Assembly: GCA_050296935.1 (NCBI GenBank)
Contig: JBNKRV010000104.1
Location: 1-64,000 of the forward strand
Reading direction: 5' to 3'
DNA length: 64,000 nt
Origin: Saccharicrinis sp050296935
GTDB taxonomy: Bacteria > Bacteroidota > Bacteroidia > Bacteroidales > Marinilabiliaceae
Numbering within the stretch: the stretch's first letter is position 1; each line of letters starts with the position of its first letter. The translations under genes and the position numbers were made by a program. Below are positions 61,230-64,000 of the stretch, piece after piece. The notes under the pieces are model-generated. The model was not told where the DNA came from and made no database searches. It saw only the letters and a program-made list of their open reading frames with translations.

Positions 61230-64000
61230 TTATAATGTTATATTAAGACCCAAGTTTATACGTTTCATAGTAGGATATGCACTATTACGACCATCATTTA
61301 TCTCCCGGTCATCCGGCATATTGGTCCACATCCATAAATTATTACCATTCAAATAAACTTTAAGCGCACTTAGACCAATTCTTGACACTACATTTTTATT
61401 GAAAGTATATGCAATTTCAGCATTTTTTAATCTGATATATGAGCCATCATAAATATTATTATTACCTGCATAATCCATATGAGAATTCCAACGTGGCATT
61501 GGTAGTTCAGCATTATCAGCATTCTCAGGTGTCCACCATGTACCCAGATTATAAGCTTTATTGGTATTATTTTTATAGTTACTGAACCACACACCCCGGT
61601 TAGTATTATTTACGCCATATAATTGTGCAAAAATGCTAAACCCTTTCCATTCAAAACCGACACTTCCGCTATATGTATTTTGTGGTCGTTCTGGATAACC
61701 ATATGGTACAGAATCGAAATCATTAATTACTCCGTCTCCATTATAGTCAACCATATATTGGTTACCCGGCATTTTATCGCTATCCCATGAAACAAATTCT
61801 GTACTACTATATACTTCATCCCATGTATTATAAAATCCATCACTAATTTGAGAATTAGTTTGTCCTATTTGTTTTCCTGCAGTCTTTTTATAATCATCAA
61901 GCAATATTCCATCATCAGCTTCAATAACTTTATCCTTTGCATGCGACATGCTAAAGTTTCCCCATAAACGCATACCATTGCCTAATTTTTTATTTACACG
62001 AAGTTCAAATTCATAACCTTTAACCTCAACTTCTCCAATGTTTCCTATTGCAGGAGTACCACCAAAATAAGAAGGTACAGCACGACGATCTCCTACCAAT
62101 AGAACATCTGTACGATGATCGTAAAAAACATCCGCACTACCTGCAAATAAACCATCTAAAAAGGCAAAATCAGCTCCAAAGTTTGTTTTTGCTACTTTTT
62201 CCCAATGTATATCAGGATTTCCGATTTTATCCTCTTTCCACCATGTGTAAGGACTGGCATCTCTATCCGTTTCTCCTAACCTTGCTTCGCCTCCATACTT
62301 CCATTGTGTAAGATAAAGAAAACGATCCCCACTATCACTTCCTACTTCTCCATAAGAAGCTCTAAGCTTAAGCATATCCAGAAAAGAAATACCATTCATA
62401 AAATTTTCTTCACTAAGCATCCAGCCGATTGCTCCTGAAGGGAAAAAATCAAAACGATATCCTGGTCCGAATTTCTCCGATCCGTTATATGCTCCGTTGA
62501 ATTCGGCGAAATACTTAGATGCAAAATTATAAGTTGCCCTAAACACCCAATCTTCGCGGAAATTTTCAAACTCACTGCCTGTTGCATATCTATCGCGACT
62601 AAATAATCCCATTAGAGTTATATTGTTATTACCAAACTTTTTAGCATAATCTGCCTGCAATTGATAATACAATTTCCTAAAATCATCTGATCCCCCCCAT
62701 GCATTTTTGTATGCCTGATCAGGACGTATAGACCATCTGCTTGGAACCCAGTCAAATTGATTAGTCCTATAATACCTAGAATGAGATACTTCTCCGGTTT
62801 TAGGATCAACATATGTTGTTTGAACAGTACCATCGTCGTATATTCCACCTACCGTCTTAAATCTATTGTCAAATGAAAGTGATCCCTTTGCACTTAAACC
62901 ATCTAATAACATACTTAGATCCTGCTTTAAACTAAAGTCGGTTGTAATTGTAGTTGTTGCAGTTTTACGTATACCATTATTTGCTAAAGTAGCAGCAGAG
63001 TTATATGCCTCTAACTCATCAGGTTTATAATACCCCCATGAACCATCCTCATAATTAGGCAAGTAACTATCGGGAGCTGAAGTATAAATAGCTTCCCATA
63101 TCCGATATTCCCAATCATCCTGACCGTATACATCCTGCTTTACACCATATGACCCTGCAAGGCTAGCAGAAAATAAAGTAGTTTTGCTTAAATCGAAATC
63201 TAAATTACTACGCACATTAAGACGATCATATCCATAACCTGGATTATATCCCTTATTATTGTCATAGTGTTTTAAGATATCTCCCTCTGAAATATAATCT
63301 ACAGATGTAAAATACTTTACGAACTCCGTTCCTCCTGAAGCACTAATATTTGCTTTATATGACATGGCATAGTCTTTTACTAAAGCATCAGCCCAATCAA
63401 CATTAACATATCTTTCTTTTTCCTCCTGATTGGCAGGGTTACGATACTTATCCAGAATGTCCTGAGGTGTATAATCTTCCCATGAATTTTCATACAAACC
63501 TAATTCACGCTCAATTATCTGATTACGAAGCTTCAGTGCATCATAAGAATCATATTTACCTGGAATCTTAGATGGACTTTTCATTGTAGCACTGGCATTT
63601 ATTTGTATTTCAGCTTTTCCTATTTTACCACGCTTTGTTGTAATTAAAATTACTCCATTAGCACCTTTCACACCAAATACCGCCGTTGCCGATGCATCTT
63701 TTAATACAGATATACTCTCAATAGCACTAATATCCACACTTCCCAACGAGCGTTCAATTCCATCAACTAAAATTAATGGCGAACTATTGTTCCATGTGCT
63801 CTGTCCCCGAATATAAATAGTAGGATCTTCTCCTCCGGGTGCACCAGATGAAGTTACGGTAATAACTCCCGGCAAATTTCCAGTTAAAGCTGCACCTACA
63901 CTCGTAACACCACCTGTTCGTTCAAGTGTTTCACCTTTTGCCTGGCTTATGGCACCTACAATACTTTCCTTTTTTTGTTTACCATAACCAACAACTACTG
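61230..64000 (-). CDS. SusC/RagA family TonB-linked outer-membrane protein (first pair), 5' end outside window
   Basis: The frame is open to the window edge, so the gene is partial; the Met at 63875 is internal. At the edge the translated plug reads VVVGYGKQKKESIVGAISQ, then SVGAALTGNLPGVITV, IYIRGQSTWNNSSPLILVDG and VKGANGVILITTKRG, the SusC plug signature. The barrel follows, ending with YIRLKNAEIAYTFNK and MKRINLGLNITL. As the first gene visible in the operon, it probably has the signal peptide and regulatory domain in the missing part. Confidence 0.94.
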   Translation of the reverse strand, partial: VVVGYGKQKKESIVGAISQAKGETLERTGGVTSVGAALTGNLPGVITVTSSGAPGGEDPTIYIRGQSTWNNSSPLILVDGIERSLGSVDISAIESISVLKDASATAVFGVKGANGVILITTKRGKIGKAEIQINASATMKSPSKIPGKYDSYDALKLRNQIIERELGLYENSWEDYTPQDILDKYRNPANQEEKERYVNVDWADALVKDYAMSYKANISASGGTEFVKYFTSVDYISEGDILKHYDNNKGYNPGYGYDRLNVRSNLDFDLSKTTLFSASLAGSYGVKQDVYGQDDWEYRIWEAIYTSAPDSYLPNYEDGSWGYYKPDELEAYNSAATLANNGIRKTATTTITTDFSLKQDLSMLLDGLSAKGSLSFDNRFKTVGGIYDDGTVQTTYVDPKTGEVSHSRYYRTNQFDWVPSRWSIRPDQAYKNAWGGSDDFRKLYYQLQADYAKKFGNNNITLMGLFSRDRYATGSEFENFREDWVFRATYNFASKYFAEFNGAYNGSEKFGPGYRFDFFPSGAIGWMLSEENFMNGISFLDMLKLRASYGEVGSDSGDRFLYLTQWKYGGEARLGETDRDASPYTWWKEDKIGNPDIHWEKVAKTNFGADFAFLDGLFAGSADVFYDHRTDVLLVGDRRAVPSYFGGTPAIGNIGEVEVKGYEFELRVNKKLGNGMRLWGNFSMSHAKDKVIEADDGILLDDYKKTAGKQIGQTNSQISDGFYNTWDEVYSSTEFVSWDSDKMPGNQYMVDYNGDGVINDFDSVPYGYPERPQNTYSGSVGFEWKGFSIFAQLYGVNNTNRGVWFSNYKNNTNKAYNLGTWWTPENADNAELPMPRWNSHMDYAGNNNIYDGSYIRLKNAEIAYTFNKNVVSRIGLSALKVYLNGNNLWMWTNMPDDREINDGRNSAYPTMKRINLGLNITL

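Noticed and set aside
1..64000. tRNA, rRNA and known riboswitches
   Set aside because: I looked for T-arm consensus, conserved rRNA stretches and long structured leaders ahead of biosynthetic genes and found none I could support.

Overview
The window reads as a chromosomal stretch of a Bacteroidota bacterium, probably Bacteroidales or Marinilabiliales. The main evidence is tandem SusC/SusD pairs, a TonB-dependent receptor with a carboxypeptidase-regulatory domain, a UpxY-type antiterminator heading a glycan locus, and several -7 boxes of the Bacteroidetes form TAnnTTTG placed just upstream of starts. No rRNA or tRNA gene was recognised.

Layout. (1) 0.3-17 kb is a scattered housekeeping region: an outer-membrane receptor (-), a YyaL-type thioredoxin-domain protein (-), a DUF3820 protein (+), SerB (+), a short-chain dehydrogenase (+), a NifX/NifB-like protein with a Cys-rich tail (+), an RlmL/YpsC-type RNA methyltransferase (-), a regulatory-domain envelope protein (-) and class I fumarase (-). 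The long gaps are packed with palindromic repeats and small non-autonomous insertion elements. (2) 17.4-44.6 kb is a surface or secreted polysaccharide locus, nearly all on +: upxY, an unknown acidic protein, two GxxExxY nuclease-fold genes, DUF2061 and cysC, a HEPN/MNT toxin-antitoxin pair, rfbC, wzm, wzt, then a dense AT-rich run of glycosyltransferases with a glycosyltransferase-acetyltransferase fusion, pyruvyltransferase, sulfotransferase, a polymerase-like membrane protein and an OafA-type acyltransferase. A second acyltransferase (-) and a nucleotidyltransferase-fold gene follow. (3) 47.2-48.5 kb is a seven-unit tandem array with an exact 192-bp period built around a perfect 11-bp-arm hairpin. 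(4) 48.9-51.6 kb is an rtcB-prfH-TPR operon that looks like a ribosome/RNA repair unit. (5) 52-53.5 kb is a graveyard: large palindromes, a GH8 glycosidase fragment fused to an IS3 OrfA remnant and interrupted by a 141-bp insertion element. (6) 53.7-64 kb is a minus-strand operon susC-susD-susC-susD-lipoprotein, resembling the xusABCDE xylan-uptake core; the first susC runs off the right edge.

How the parts fit. In the glycan locus CysC makes PAPS and the sulfotransferase can use it, the pyruvyl-, acetyl- and acyltransferases can decorate further, and Wzm/Wzt would export the product; no initiating sugar-phosphate transferase and no Wzx flippase are visible. The front part of this locus (17.9-25.5 kb) is unlike the rest. 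Nearly every gap there carries AATTCGTG-type inverted arms around a mini-hairpin centre of the GCGNAGC kind; both GxxExxY genes sit inside such arms, and a 560-bp direct duplication including the 5' end of wzm brackets the HEPN/MNT-rfbC segment. That association of a nuclease-like gene family with palindromes and local duplication is the best candidate here for an undescribed mobile or repeat-maintaining system. All family assignments are from reading the sequence, without database searches.
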